Shown here piece after piece: positions 51,338 through 60,680 of a DNA stretch of 64,000 nucleotides. Source of the stretch: Nevskia sp. (lineage in GTDB: Bacteria; Pseudomonadota; Gammaproteobacteria; Nevskiales; Nevskiaceae); NCBI GenBank assembly GCA_021732745.1, contig JAKFUK010000001.1, forward strand, positions 942,931 to 1,006,930, written 5' to 3'. The notes under the pieces were generated by a model, which was not told the origin of the DNA, made no database searches, and saw only the letters and a program-made list of their open reading frames with translations. A program made the position numbers and the translations under genes. Numbering within the stretch: position 1 is the first letter of the stretch; each line of letters opens with the position of its first letter.

Positions 51338-54331
51338 TTAGCCCTTGACCAAAGCCGTCACACCTTCATGCCCGGCGATGGCGCCGGCCATGCACACGCG
51401 GTTGCGGCCGGTGCGTTTGGCGGCGTAGAGCGCGGCGTCGGCTCGCTGCAAGGGGCTGGCGCCGTGCGGCACGTCTTTCGGATAGCGGGCGAGGCCGATC
51501 GAGACGGTGATCGGCGGCAGCAGGCGGTCGCGACGCTGCACGCGCATCGCTTCGATTTCGCGGCGCACCCGCTCGGCGCAGCCGGCGGCCTGACCGTTGC
51601 GCCCGCCGCTGTCGTCGACCAGCATCACGAATTCCTCGCCACCGAGGCGGAACGCCGCTTCGTCGCTGCGCACGGTGCGGGCGAGCAGGCTGGCGGTCTC
51701 GCGCAGCACTTCGTCGCCGATGTCGTGGCCGTGTTCGTCGTTGATGCGCTTGAAGTGGTCGATGTCGATCATCAGCAGCGCGAAACCACGGCCGTTGCGG
51801 GCCTGTTCGGCAATGCGGTTCTTGAGCGTTTCATCGAAATGGCGACGGTTGTAGAGGCCGGTCAGCGGATCGCGCACCGCTTGCCGGCGCAGTTCCTCGC
51901 GCAACCGCACATTGCCGATCGCCAGCCCCACCTGCTCGGCGACGTTGCGCATCAGCACCGGGTCCGGCGGCATTTCGGCGGCGTCGACATGCTCGCTCCA
52001 TTCCAGATGGATCAGGCCAACGGTTTCGCCCAGCGCCACCACCGGCACGCAGGCATGCGGGCGCTGGCTCAGCGGATCGTGACTGCCGTGCAGATGCGGG
52101 CAGAGCAGCGGATCGGCCGGGTCTTCCACGCGCAGGGTCTGGCCCCGGCGGATGCCCCAGCAGTCGTCGTGCATCAGGCTCAGCGGCGATTTCCGCACCC
52201 GGCCCCAATGGCCGAGCAGGCTCATCCGTTGCGGCTCGTCAACGCCTTCCAGCCACACCGCGCCACCGCAGCGGGCAAAGATCTGCGGCAGATAGCATTC
52301 GATGATGCGGCTTGATTCGGCGATGTCCCGCGCGGCCGGCAGCAGCGCCATCATCTCGCCGAGCAGCCTGAGTTCCTGATTGCGATGCGCCCAGTTGCGC
52401 ACCGTGTCGTTGAGCTGGTCGGTGCGCAGCGCCACCCGGCGTTCGAGATCGGCGTTGAGCTTGCGGATTTCCGCTTCGGCCTTGCGCCGCTCGGTGATGT
52501 CGACCACCACCAGCGACAGCCGCACTTCCGCCGATTGCCCGCCGCTGGCGTCCAGATCATCGAGCCGGCGCGCGTGCAGCGACACCCAGACCGGCTTGCC
52601 GTCGCGCCGCCGGTAGCGCTTCTCGAAGTTGTAGTCGCTGATCTCGCCCGCGATCAGCCGGGTGCGCAGCACGGCTTCGGCAGCGCGGTCGCGGGCTTCG
52701 GTGATGTCTTCGCAACTGTGCTGCCTCAGCTCCTCGGCGTCATAGCCGACGATTTCGCGGAAGCGCTGGTTGACCATCAGCCAGTTGCCCTGTGCGTCGA
52801 TCATCACGATGCCGACCGCCGCCTGCTCGAAAATGCTCTGGAATCGGGTCTGGCTGTCGCGGAGTGCGGCGATGTGAAAATCGCGCACCTGCTGGTGGGC
52901 CAGCGCCTCGTGCTCGGCGCGCTTCTGCTCGCTGATGTCCTCGACCACCGACACGTAGCGCATCGGCGTGTTGGCGGTGGCGTCGATGCGGGCAACGTGC
53001 AGACGCACCCAGACGATGCTCGCGTCCGGACGCAGGTAGCGCTTTTCCATCGTGTAGCCGGGAATTTCGCCCGCAGCGACCTGACCTGCCTGAACCAGAT
53101 CGAGTTCGAGATCGTCGGGGTGGGTCAGGGTCTGGAAATCGGTGCGCAGCAACTCGGCTTCGCTGCGGCCGACGATGGCGCAGATGCGCCGGTTGACGGT
53201 CAGCCAGCGGCCGTCTTCGTCAAGCATGGCGATGCCGACACCGGCCTGCTCGAAGATGGCGCGCATTTCCCGCTGCTTGAGCGCGGCGGCGGCTTCGGCC
53301 TGGCGGCGGTCGCTGATGTCGATCGACATCAGCAGGGCGGTGGCCGGCTGGCCAGCCGCCGCCGGAATCCGCCGCAGATGATTGGCCACCCAGACCGTGC
53401 TGCCGTCGCGCTTCAGCCAGCGCCGCTCGATGGTGATCTGCGCCGGGGCCGCGTTGTCCTGCATGAATACGGTCATCCGTTCGACGCCGGCGTCGCGGTC
53501 TTCGGCCGGCAGAATCTGGCACAGGCTCATGCCGCGCAGCTCCGCGACCGGGTAGCCGGTGAGTTCCGCCATCCGCTCGTTGACGTCGATCCAGCAGCGA
53601 TCCGGCCCCACCAGCCCGATACCGGCCGTGGCCTGCTCGAAAATGGTCCGGAAGCGCAGCTCGGAAGTGGCGCTGGCGATGCGCACCGCCTGTTCGCTGG
53701 CCGCCAGCCGCGCCTGGGTTTCCAGCAGTTCGCGCTGCTGGCGGGTCCACAGCGCGAGCAGCGCCAGATAGATCGCCATCAGCAGCCAGACGAACACCAG
53801 CGTGCCGTAGAGGTAAGGACGCGGCTGGGCATCATCGAGGAACGGCCACAGCGTGGCGGTGACGATCGACGCCTGTACCAGCCAGGCCCCGAAGGCCAGC
53901 CGGATCGAACGCGGATAGGGCTGCACCACGACAAACAGCAGCGACAGCAGCGGCAGCGCCCCGTGCACCGGCAGGAAGGTCGCCACCGCCGGATCGGCGT
54001 AGGCGTCGCCGAAGGCAATCAGCAGCAGCCGCTCGGTGATCAGCAGCCAGACCACGCCGGCCGCCAGATTCGCGGCAACGCCGGTATCGAGCCGGTTGCG
54101 GAGTACGGCCAAGGTTGCCGCCAGCAGCGCCGCACCGCAGATCGCGAACAGCGTCGGCTCCCAGCCTGCGACGCCCGGCTGACTCATCAGGCTGATCGCC
54201 CAGGCGATGGCGGTCAGCGCGATCAAGGTCGATACCGCCGCCACGCTGTTGCGGCGGCGCGGCAGATCGAACGCCGACACGGCCGGCTCATTGGCCAACG
54301 GCCGCTCGCGGTGCTGCTGGTGCCCGATCAT
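51338..54331 (-). CDS. Membrane diguanylate cyclase with three PAS, one GAF and a GGDEF domain
   Basis: This 997-residue protein opens with six or so N-terminal helices (about 30-200). Three PAS/PAC units follow, recognisable by repeated [31 protein letters not shown] and [16 protein letters not shown] with PAC ends [22 protein letters not shown] and [11 protein letters not shown]. Then comes a short coiled coil, a GAF-like domain (about 640-810, [17 protein letters not shown]), and GGDEF ([16 protein letters not shown]; active site GGEEF near 896-900). It should make cyclic di-GMP. The inhibitory site reads RSDE in place of RxxD, so feedback may be weak. Confidence 0.9.
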   Translation of the reverse strand: MIGHQQHRERPLANEPAVSAFDLPRRRNSVAAVSTLIALTAIAWAISLMSQPGVAGWEPTLFAICGAALLAATLAVLRNRLDTGVAANLAAGVVWLLITERLLLIAFGDAYADPAVATFLPVHGALPLLSLLFVVVQPYPRSIRLAFGAWLVQASIVTATLWPFLDDAQPRPYLYGTLVFVWLLMAIYLALLALWTRQQRELLETQARLAASEQAVRIASATSELRFRTIFEQATAGIGLVGPDRCWIDVNERMAELTGYPVAELRGMSLCQILPAEDRDAGVERMTVFMQDNAAPAQITIERRWLKRDGSTVWVANHLRRIPAAAGQPATALLMSIDISDRRQAEAAAALKQREMRAIFEQAGVGIAMLDEDGRWLTVNRRICAIVGRSEAELLRTDFQTLTHPDDLELDLVQAGQVAAGEIPGYTMEKRYLRPDASIVWVRLHVARIDATANTPMRYVSVVEDISEQKRAEHEALAHQQVRDFHIAALRDSQTRFQSIFEQAAVGIVMIDAQGNWLMVNQRFREIVGYDAEELRQHSCEDITEARDRAAEAVLRTRLIAGEISDYNFEKRYRRRDGKPVWVSLHARRLDDLDASGGQSAEVRLSLVVVDITERRKAEAEIRKLNADLERRVALRTDQLNDTVRNWAHRNQELRLLGEMMALLPAARDIAESSRIIECYLPQIFARCGGAVWLEGVDEPQRMSLLGHWGRVRKSPLSLMHDDCWGIRRGQTLRVEDPADPLLCPHLHGSHDPLSQRPHACVPVVALGETVGLIHLEWSEHVDAAEMPPDPVLMRNVAEQVGLAIGNVRLREELRRQAVRDPLTGLYNRRHFDETLKNRIAEQARNGRGFALLMIDIDHFKRINDEHGHDIGDEVLRETASLLARTVRSDEAAFRLGGEEFVMLVDDSGGRNGQAAGCAERVRREIEAMRVQRRDRLLPPITVSIGLARYPKDVPHGASPLQRADAALYAAKRTGRNRVCMAGAIAGHEGVTALVKG

Positions 54332-54411
54332 GCGTCCCCCGTGCCGTATTTCCGGCGTCATCGGGGCAGCGGTGCAGGATTTGTTCCCGTTGCGCCAGGC
54401 TCATAGCCAGG

Positions 54412-55304
54412 CCGATCACCGGCGAAGACATCCCCGACGACAGCGCCCGCGTGCCGCTGGATCGCTACATCAGCCCGCGCAAGGCCGAATGGCCGGTGGC
54501 GGATTTCGTGGTGGGGAATCCGCCGTTTCTCGGCAAGGGCGAATCCATGCGCAGCGCGCTCGGCGACGGTTATCTCGGCGCGCTGCGCAGCACTTGGCCG
54601 GCCGCGCCGGAATCCGCCGATTTCGTGATGGTCTGGTGGCACAAGGCCGCCTCGCTGACTCGCAGCGGTCAGCTCGAACGCTTCGGCTTCATCACCACCA
54701 ACTCGATCAAGCAGACCTTCAACCGCCGCGCCATCGAAACCGCGATGGCCGCTTTGCCCCCCTCTCCCCCCGGGAGAGGGGTTGGGGGTGAGGGACTCCG
54801 CTTACGACGTAGCGGCATCTCATCGAGCAGCGCCCCTCACCCAACCCTCTCCCGGGGGGAGAGGGCTATTCGGTGGCGTTGTCGGGGGGAGAGGGCTTTG
54901 CCGCGCAAACATCGGCGAGCGCCGCGCTGATCGCCCGCATCGGCCAACTTGGCGAAGCGATCGACGCCCATCGCAAGCGCCAGCAGGCCACGCATCCGGG
55001 CCTGACCCTGACCGGCATGTACAACGTGCTGGAACAACTGCGGCGCGGCATGGCGCTGACGCATAAGGAAAAGCTCATCCGCGAGCAGGGGCTGGTGTCG
55101 GTGCCGGCCAGCCTGCACGACGAACTCGACGCGGCCGTGCTCCACATCTACGGCTGGGACGATCTGGCCGCAGCACTGGTCGGCAAACCCGGCGGCACGC
55201 TGTCGTATCCGGAAGCGGGTGAAGCGCAAGTGGCGGCCGAAGCCGAACTGCTGTCGCGGCTCGTGGCCCTGAACGCCGAACGCGCCGCCGAAGGAGCAAG
55301 GTAG
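54412..55304 (+). pseudogene. Broken SAM-dependent DNA methyltransferase (MmeI/type IIG-like)
   Basis: The 5' part reads [15 protein letters not shown] (catalytic NPPF motif of N6-adenine methylases), then [26 protein letters not shown] and [19 protein letters not shown]. The reading is cut by the palindrome at 54759-54895. After it, in a different frame, the C-terminal part continues with [40 protein letters not shown] and [14 protein letters not shown], ending AERAAEGAR. The SAM-binding N-terminal region, the target-recognition part and the extreme C-terminus are missing. The TAG stop is in the following palindrome. No active product is expected. Confidence 0.8.
54759..54895. repeat. CCCTCTCCC/GGGAGAGGG element inside the broken methyltransferase
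   Basis: CCCTCTCCCCCCGGGAGAGG with GGGGGTGAGGG at left and CTCACCCAACCC, then TCTCCCGGGGGGAGAGGG at right, followed by a partial extra arm to 54895. It joins two methyltransferase pieces that are in different frames. Confidence 0.85.
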
Positions 55305-55370
55305 GGCGGGTCGCGACCCGTCATGATCGCAGCGCAACCGTCAAAAGCGGCGGGTCGCGACCCGCCCTAC
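55301..55370. repeat. GTAGGGCGGGTCGCGACCC palindromic element
   Basis: It starts GTAGGGCGGGTCGCGACCCG and ends GGGTCGCGACCCGCCCTAC. It cuts off the last part of the methyltransferase remnant and supplies its stop codon. Confidence 0.85.
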
Positions 55371-55384
55371 AAACGTGAAACACA

Positions 55385-55455
55385 GTAGGTCGGCAATCCT
55401 TTGCCGACATCCGCCCTCGCCCGAAAGGCCCGGCGGCAAGGGATTGCCGCCCTAC
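55385..55455. repeat. GTAGGTCGGCAATCC palindromic element
   Basis: It starts GTAGGTCGGCAATCCTTTGC and ends GCAAGGGATTGCCGCCCTAC. The right edge supplies the TAG stop of flhB (55452-55454). It stands 14 bases from the preceding element, so two different families are in tandem. Confidence 0.85.
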
Positions 55456-56585
55456 GAAGGCGGCAGCGGATCGGGCTCGCCGCCCGGCACATCGCCGACC
55501 TTCGGCAGCAGCGGACGATCACCGCCGCGCCAGGCGCGCAGCTGGAACACGTAGGTCAGCACCTGGGCGACGGCGGCGTAGAGCTGGGCGGGGATTTCGT
55601 CGTCGAGATCGCAGCCGCGATACAGGGCGCGGGCCAGCGGCGGGGCTTCGATCATCGGGATGCGGTGTTCGCCGGCCAGCTCGCGGATCGCCGCGGCTAC
55701 CGTGTCGACGCCCTTGGCGATCACCACCGGCGCGCGGTTCTTGCCAGCGGTGTATTTGAGCGCCACGGCGTAGTGCGTGGGGTTGGTGACGATGACATCC
55801 GCCCCTGGCACCTTGTCCATCATCCGCCGCTGCGACAGCTCGGCCTGCATGCGTCGGATGCGGCCCTTGACCTCGGGGTTGCCTTCGCTCTGCTTGTATT
55901 CCTGCTTCACTTCCTGGCGCGACATCTTCAGTTGCTTGGCGTAGCTGAACAGCTGCCAGGGCACGTCGATGAAGGCGATCAAGCCCAAGGCGGCGCACAT
56001 CCAGATGAAGCTCGACGCGACCAAGCCCAGGCCGTGGCCGATCGCCTGACCCGATGGTTCGACCCCCAGCCCCAGCAGCTCGCCGCGCGCGCCCCACCAG
56101 CTGATGAAGGCCACGAGACCCACGATCAGGAACTTGGCGATGCTCTTGCCCAGCTCGACCAGGCTGTTGGTCGAGAACATGCGGCCCAAGCCGGTGATCG
56201 GGTTCAGGCGGCTGAAATCCGGTTGCAGCGCCTTGGAACTCAGGTTCCAGCCGCCGATCAGCATCGGCGCGACCAGTGCTGCGAAGAAGGTGGCGAGCAT
56301 GATCGGAGCCACGATCAGCAGGCCGGACAGCATGGCGTTGCCGATCGTCGACGCCATGCGCGACGGGTCGACGAGCGCTGCTGCATCGAAGCGCAAGCCG
56401 CTCTGCATGAAGCTGAACGCGCGACGGCCGAGGGTGTCGCCCCAGGCGATCATCAGCGCCGCACCGGCGCCCATCACCACGGCAGTCGAGAGTTCGCGCG
56501 AGCGCGGGAGCTGGCCTTTTTCCCGCGCGTCGCGCTTGCGTTTTTCGGTCGCGGGTAAGGTTTTTTCTTCAGTGCTGTCAGACAC
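55452..56585 (-). CDS. flhB: Flagellar biosynthesis protein FlhB
   Basis: This 377-residue protein has the FlhB N-terminus (EEKTLPATEKRKRDAREKGQ), four helices between about 30 and 215, then the cytoplasmic domain with the self-cleaving NPTH motif near residues 266-269 (ADVIVTNPTHYAVALKY). It controls the export switch from rod-hook to filament substrates. The last 20 residues are followed by a stop in a palindrome. It overlaps fliR by eight bases and ends the flagellar operon. Confidence 0.95.
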   Translation of the reverse strand: MSDSTEEKTLPATEKRKRDAREKGQLPRSRELSTAVVMGAGAALMIAWGDTLGRRAFSFMQSGLRFDAAALVDPSRMASTIGNAMLSGLLIVAPIMLATFFAALVAPMLIGGWNLSSKALQPDFSRLNPITGLGRMFSTNSLVELGKSIAKFLIVGLVAFISWWGARGELLGLGVEPSGQAIGHGLGLVASSFIWMCAALGLIAFIDVPWQLFSYAKQLKMSRQEVKQEYKQSEGNPEVKGRIRRMQAELSQRRMMDKVPGADVIVTNPTHYAVALKYTAGKNRAPVVIAKGVDTVAAAIRELAGEHRIPMIEAPPLARALYRGCDLDDEIPAQLYAAVAQVLTYVFQLRAWRGGDRPLLPKVGDVPGGEPDPLPPS

Positions 56586-57363
56586 TGGCGCGGCTCCTGA
56601 ACAGTTCGCCGATCAGCGTGAACGCCTGATCGAGCATGTGATTGAGCACCGCAGCGAGCGTCGGCAGGCTGTAGCTGAGCAGCACCAGGCCCGCCCCGAG
56701 GGCGATCGGAAAGCCGACCGACAAGGCACTCAAGGCCGGTGCCGAACGGCTCATCACGCCAAACGCCAGATTGACCAGCAGCAGCGCGATCATCACTGGA
56801 AGTGCGATCTGCACGCCGCCGACAAACAGGTTCGAGCCCCAGCGAGCGAGCATCGAAAAGGCTTCGGCATCCAGCCCCGCGCCGCCGACCGGCAGCGTCT
56901 GAAAGCTCACCGCCAGCGCTTCGATCAGCCGCAGATGACCGCCGACCGACAGAAACAGCAGCGTCGCCATCACCATCAGCAACTGACCGACAACCGGCGT
57001 GCCGGCGCCCCGCAGCGGATCGACCAGCTGCGCGAAGCTCAAGCCCATGCCGTAGGAAATCAGTTCGCCGGCCAGCACCACGGCCTCGAAGACGATCATC
57101 AGCACGAAGCCCATCGCGATACCGATGAGCAGTTGCTGGCCGACTTCCAGCCACCATTCGGCCTTGAAGGTTTCCAGGTAAGGCGCGGCGGGCAGCAGCG
57201 GGGCGATGACCATGGTCAACAGCACCATCAGCACCACGCGAATGCGTACCGGCACCACCCGCCCGCCGAGCACAGGTGCCGTGGCCAGCACGCCACCGAT
57301 CCGGACCATCGGCCAGAACCAGTCTTCGAGCCAGGCGATCAGTTGGGTGTCGGTGAAGGTCAT
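56578..57363 (-). CDS. fliR: Flagellar biosynthesis protein FliR
   Basis: This 261-residue protein has the expected five or six helices and the FliR patterns WFWPMVRIGGVLATAPVLGG near the start, then VPVRIRVVLMVLLTMVIAPL and GELISYGMGLSFAQLVDP. It is part of the FliPQR export gate of the flagellar type III secretion system. The stop lies inside flhB's start. A large palindrome (57373-57491) sits immediately upstream of its ATG. Confidence 0.95.
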   Translation of the reverse strand: MTFTDTQLIAWLEDWFWPMVRIGGVLATAPVLGGRVVPVRIRVVLMVLLTMVIAPLLPAAPYLETFKAEWWLEVGQQLLIGIAMGFVLMIVFEAVVLAGELISYGMGLSFAQLVDPLRGAGTPVVGQLLMVMATLLFLSVGGHLRLIEALAVSFQTLPVGGAGLDAEAFSMLARWGSNLFVGGVQIALPVMIALLLVNLAFGVMSRSAPALSALSVGFPIALGAGLVLLSYSLPTLAAVLNHMLDQAFTLIGELFRSRASV

Positions 57364-57372
57364 GATGGTCTC

Positions 57373-57491
57373 CCCTCTCCCCCCGGGAGAGGGGTCGGGG
57401 GTGAGGGCGCGCGGCTTGACGTGAAGCGCTCCCCATCCAGCGGCGCTCCCTCACCCGGCGCTATCGCGCCGACCTCTCCCGGGGGGAGAGG
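57373..57491. repeat. CCCTCTCCC/GGGAGAGGG palindromic element between fliQ and fliR
   Basis: CCCTCTCCCCCCGGGAGAGG with GGGGGTGAGGGC at left and CCCTCACCCGG, then CCTCTCCCGGGGGGAGAGG at right. It starts only ten bases before the fliR start codon and so lies over or near its ribosome binding site. Confidence 0.85.
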
Positions 57492-57531
57492 CAAGCGACT
57501 GCGCTTCGCGTTCGGACTCATCAGCGATGGC

Positions 57532-57801
57532 TTAGTGCAACAACGCCGGAATGCTCTCGAACAGTCGCTTCGTGTACTCCACCAGCAGGCGCAGCATCCA
57601 CGGCCCGCCGATGACGATCACGGCGGCGCAGGCGGCGAGCTTGGGGATGAAGCTCAGGGTCTGCTCGTTGATTTGGGTCGCGGCCTGGAATACGCCGATC
57701 AGCACACCGACGGCCAGCGCGGTCAGCAGCAGCGGAGCGGCCAGCATCAGCACCAGTTGCAAGGCCTGGCTGCCAATGGTGAGGACGGTTTCGGGGGTCA
57801 T
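57532..57801 (-). CDS. fliQ: Flagellar biosynthesis protein FliQ
   Basis: This 89-residue protein with two helices starts MTPETVLTIGSQALQLVLML. It contains the family pattern LLLTALAVGVLIGVFQAATQINEQTLSFIPK (first 20 residues are the helix-loop). It forms part of the FliPQR export gate. The gap to fliP (210 bases) contains short palindromes. Confidence 0.95.
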   Translation of the reverse strand: MTPETVLTIGSQALQLVLMLAAPLLLTALAVGVLIGVFQAATQINEQTLSFIPKLAACAAVIVIGGPWMLRLLVEYTKRLFESIPALLH

Positions 57802-57910
57802 GAGCGATCGGCACTGGCGGGGTATGCCGAGGAGATTGCAAGCGCCGTGCTAGACAGCAGGCCCGGGGTGGTGACGGAAATGCGTCACGTCGGGCTGCCG
57901 CTTGTAGGGC

Positions 57911-57996
57911 TCTGGATCCCGGCGTTCGCCGGGATGACCCGTTGTATTGAGCCCCCTTCTCAAATCCGTCACCCCGGCGCAGGCCGGTGTCCAGAG
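57911..57996. repeat. Degenerate GGATCCCGGCGTTCGCCGGGAT elements between fliP and fliQ
   Basis: One good palindrome (GGATCCCGGCGTTCGCCGGG near 57914-57935) and a degenerate partner (CACCCCGGCGCAGGCCGGTG near 57970) lie 50 bases apart. They belong to the same family as 45074 and 58754. Confidence 0.65.
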
Positions 57997-58011
57997 TCGC
58001 CGGCGAAAACC

Positions 58012-58863
58012 TCAACCGGTCACGAAACTCGCCGCCAGCGTCCCCATCACCAGCGACCAGCCATCAACCAGCACGAACAGCATCAGCTTGAACGGCAGCG
58101 AGATGATCACGGGCGAGAGCATCATCATGCCGAGGCTCATCAGCACGCTGGCCACCACCAGATCAATGACCACGAACGGGATGAACAGCAGGAAGCCGAT
58201 CTGGAACGCGGTGGTCAGTTCGCTGGTGAGAAACGCGGCGGCCAGCACGGTGAACGGCACCGCATCGGCATCGGCATACGGCCCGTTGCCAGCAATCTTC
58301 GCGAAGGTCATCAGGTCCGCTTCGCGGGTCTGCGCCATCATGAAACTGCGGATCGGTTTGGCGGCCGCCGCCAACGCTGGTTCGAACTGCATCTGGCCGT
58401 CCAGATAGGGCTTGGCAGCGTCGGTGTAAACCCGATCGAATACCGGTTGCATCACGAAAAAGGTCAGAAACAGCGCCAGGCCAATCAGAATCTGGTTCGA
58501 CGGCGTGCCGCCGGTGCCCAGCGCCTGGCGCAGCAGACCTAGCACCACGACGATGCGGGTGAACGCGGTCATCGCCAGCAGCCCGGCCGGCAGCAGGGTC
58601 AGTGCCGTCATCATCAACAGCACTTGCAGGCTCAAGCTGTAGCTCTGCCCGCCGCCCGGGGTCGGGCTGACGTTCAGGGCAGGCAGGCCGCTGGTTTGGG
58701 CGAAGACTTCTGCCATCGGCAGCATCAACAGCAGCGCGACGCCAAAAGTCCTGGTCATTCCGGCGAAAGCCGGAATCCAGTTGCCTACCCGCAGCGCAGC
58801 CGTCGAGACTGGATTCCGGCTTTCGCCGGAATGACGGGATTCAAGGTTCATCGAATGCCTCAT
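58012..58863 (-). CDS. fliP: Flagellar biosynthesis protein FliP with palindrome inserted in its 5' end
   Basis: The protein has 283 residues if the ATG at 58861-58863 is used, which overlaps the fliO stop (ATGA). The first 35 residues (RHSGESRNPV, then [10 protein letters not shown]) are translated palindrome, and the normal signal peptide TRTFGVALLLMLPMAEVFAQ follows. ATG at 58756-58758 would give 248 residues, the usual FliP length. The core has SLQVLLMMTALTLLPAGLLAM, TAFTRIVVVLGLLRQALG and IPFVVIDLVVASVLMSLGM, the standard FliP signatures. It forms the pentameric ring of the export gate. Confidence 0.92.
   Translation of the reverse strand: MRHSMNLESRHSGESRNPVSTAALRVGNWIPAFAGMTRTFGVALLLMLPMAEVFAQTSGLPALNVSPTPGGGQSYSLSLQVLLMMTALTLLPAGLLAMTAFTRIVVVLGLLRQALGTGGTPSNQILIGLALFLTFFVMQPVFDRVYTDAAKPYLDGQMQFEPALAAAAKPIRSFMMAQTREADLMTFAKIAGNGPYADADAVPFTVLAAAFLTSELTTAFQIGFLLFIPFVVIDLVVASVLMSLGMMMLSPVIISLPFKLMLFVLVDGWSLVMGTLAASFVTG
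58754..58835. repeat. TCATTCCGGCGAAAGCCGGAAT palindromic element inside fliP
   Basis: TCATTCCGGCGAAAGCCGGA at left and its inverse TTCCGGCTTTCGCCGGAATGA at right, 30 bases apart. It encodes the repeat peptides SRHSGESRNPV and WIPAFAGM in the FliP frame. It keeps the frame open. Confidence 0.9.
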
Positions 58864-59246
58864 GACGCTTTCCCCAGCGACTTCTTCAGCGCTTCGCGGA
58901 AAGCGGTGGCAAACGGCGGCAGCTCTGACGACGCCGTTTCCGGCAGATTTGCGACAGGCGGCTCGGCATAGACATGCAGCGTATTGACGCCACCGGCCGA
59001 CACGCCGATCAGCAGATGCTGGCCGCCGGCTTCGATCAGCAGCACCCGCTCCTTGGCACCGACCTGCAAGCCGCCGTGGATGCGCATCGATGCGCCACCG
59101 CCCACCCGCAGGCCCTGCATGCGCTTCAAACCCCAGCCGAGCAGGAAGATCAGGCCCAGCACCACCAGTAGCGACAAGGCGGTCTGGCCCAGGCCCGGCA
59201 AGGCGCTGGGCATGCTGGACGCGGTTTCGGCAGCGGCTGCGTTCAT
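58860..59246 (-). CDS. fliO: Flagellar biosynthesis protein FliO
   Basis: This 128-residue protein has one helix (TALSLLVVLGLIFLLGWGLK at about 23-42) and a cytoplasmic domain with GGLQVGAKERVLLIEAGGQHLLIGVSAGGVNTLH, the FliO/MopB pattern (two stretches of about 17). It helps FliP assembly. The ATG at 59244-59246 is preferred over a TTG five codons upstream. The stop overlaps the fliP ATG. Confidence 0.9.
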   Translation of the reverse strand: MNAAAAETASSMPSALPGLGQTALSLLVVLGLIFLLGWGLKRMQGLRVGGGASMRIHGGLQVGAKERVLLIEAGGQHLLIGVSAGGVNTLHVYAEPPVANLPETASSELPPFATAFREALKKSLGKAS

Positions 59247-59266
59247 TGTCGGCAGGTCCAAGCGGC

Positions 59267-59620
59267 TTACTTGAGCTTGCGGATGCGTTCGGCCGGGCTG
59301 ACCACGTCGGTCAGGCGGATGCCGAATTTTTCATTGACCACCACCACTTCGCCGTGGGCGATCAGGGTGCCGTTGGCATAAACATCGAGCGGCTCGCCGG
59401 CCGCGCGTTCCAGTTCGACGACCGAGCCCTGGTTGAGCTGCAAGAGATTCCTGATCGGAATCCGCGCCCGGCCGACTTCCATCGACAGGGTGACGGCGAC
59501 ATCGAGGATGACGTCGAGATTGAAATCGCCGGTCGCCGCAGCGGCCGCGCCTTCGAGGTTGTCGAAACTGGCGCGGGCGTATTCCTTGGCGGCACCGGGG
59601 GCGTTGGTGGCGGTGGTCAT
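59267..59620 (-). CDS. fliN: Flagellar motor switch protein FliN
   Basis: This 117-residue protein has an N-terminal spacer followed by the SpoA/FliN domain: ILDVAVTLSMEVGRARIPIR, LLQLNQGSVVELERAAGEPL and VYANGTLIAHGEVVVVNEKF. It forms the bottom of the C ring with FliM and takes part in switching and export. It lies 40 bases after fliM and 20 before fliO. Confidence 0.95.
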   Translation of the reverse strand: MTTATNAPGAAKEYARASFDNLEGAAAAATGDFNLDVILDVAVTLSMEVGRARIPIRNLLQLNQGSVVELERAAGEPLDVYANGTLIAHGEVVVVNEKFGIRLTDVVSPAERIRKLK

Positions 59621-59660
59621 GTCGGAGTCCTGAGTGCTGTGGGTACGAAAAATGAGGGGA

Positions 59661-60650
59661 TCAGTGCAGCGCGGCGCTGCGCGGGCCGCGGCGGATCACT
59701 TCGGTGATCTTCACGGCGTTCTTGCCGTGGGACACGCCGAAGCTGCCCTTGAACACCGGCATGTCCTCGACGCAGAGGTCGATGGTCTTCGGCAGGTTCA
59801 TCGGCAGCACGTCGCCAGCTTTCAGTTGCAGCAGCTGGCGAACGCTCAGATTCATGGTGCCGAGCTGGCTGCTGATGTCGACTTCGGCGTCCTGCAGCTG
59901 CTCTCTGAGCGCGATGGTCCAGCGCTCGTCCTTCTCGACGCGGTCGGACTGCAAGCCGGTGTCGAGCTGATCGCGGATCGGCTCGATCATCGAATACGGG
60001 AACGTGATGTGCAGATCGCCGCCGCCGCCTTCGAGCTCGATCTTGAAGCGCGACACCACGACGATTTCCGACGGGCTGACGATGTTCGCGAAGTGCGGAT
60101 TGACTTCGGAGTTCATGTACTCGAACTCCATGTCCATCACCGGCGACCAGGCTTCGGTGAGATCGGCGAACGCCTGCTTGAGCAGCAATTGCACGACGCG
60201 CATCTCGGTCGGCGTGAATTCGCGGCCTTCGATGCGGGTGTGGATCTTGCCGTCGCCGCCGAAGAAGTTTTCGACCACCGAATACACCAGGCGCGGCTCG
60301 AAGATGAACAGCGCGGTGCCTCTGAGCGGCTTGACCCGGACCAGATTCAGGCTGGTCGGCACGAACAGCGAATGGGTGTATTCGCTGAACTTGGCCATCT
60401 CGATGCCGACCACCGACAGTTCAGGGGAGCGGCGCAGCATGTTGAACAGGCCGATGCGGAACAGGCGCGCGAAGCGCTCGTTGATCATCTCCAGGGTCGG
60501 CAAACGGCCACGGACGATGCGGTCCTGAGTCGCGAAATTGAAGTTGCGCGCTTCGCCCGGGGCCGCCGGCGGCGTCTCGGTTTCGACCGCACCGCTGTCG
60601 ACGCCGTTGAGGAGGGCGTCGATCTCGTCCTGGGAAAGCAGATCCTGCAT
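59661..60650 (-). CDS. fliM: Flagellar motor switch protein FliM
   Basis: This 329-residue protein starts MQDLLSQDEIDALLNGVDSG, the N-terminal peptide LSQDEIDALL that binds phosphorylated CheY. The middle domain has GRLPTLEMINERFARLFRIG, then YSVVENFFGGDG. The C-terminal FliN-like domain has LRVQ-type SpoA sequence (ISSQLGTMNLSVRQLLQLKAG). It is of normal length and complete. Confidence 0.96.
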   Translation of the reverse strand: MQDLLSQDEIDALLNGVDSGAVETETPPAAPGEARNFNFATQDRIVRGRLPTLEMINERFARLFRIGLFNMLRRSPELSVVGIEMAKFSEYTHSLFVPTSLNLVRVKPLRGTALFIFEPRLVYSVVENFFGGDGKIHTRIEGREFTPTEMRVVQLLLKQAFADLTEAWSPVMDMEFEYMNSEVNPHFANIVSPSEIVVVSRFKIELEGGGGDLHITFPYSMIEPIRDQLDTGLQSDRVEKDERWTIALREQLQDAEVDISSQLGTMNLSVRQLLQLKAGDVLPMNLPKTIDLCVEDMPVFKGSFGVSHGKNAVKITEVIRRGPRSAALH

Positions 60651-60680
60651 GGCGTGCTCCGGGTCCGGTCGAGGTGGCGC

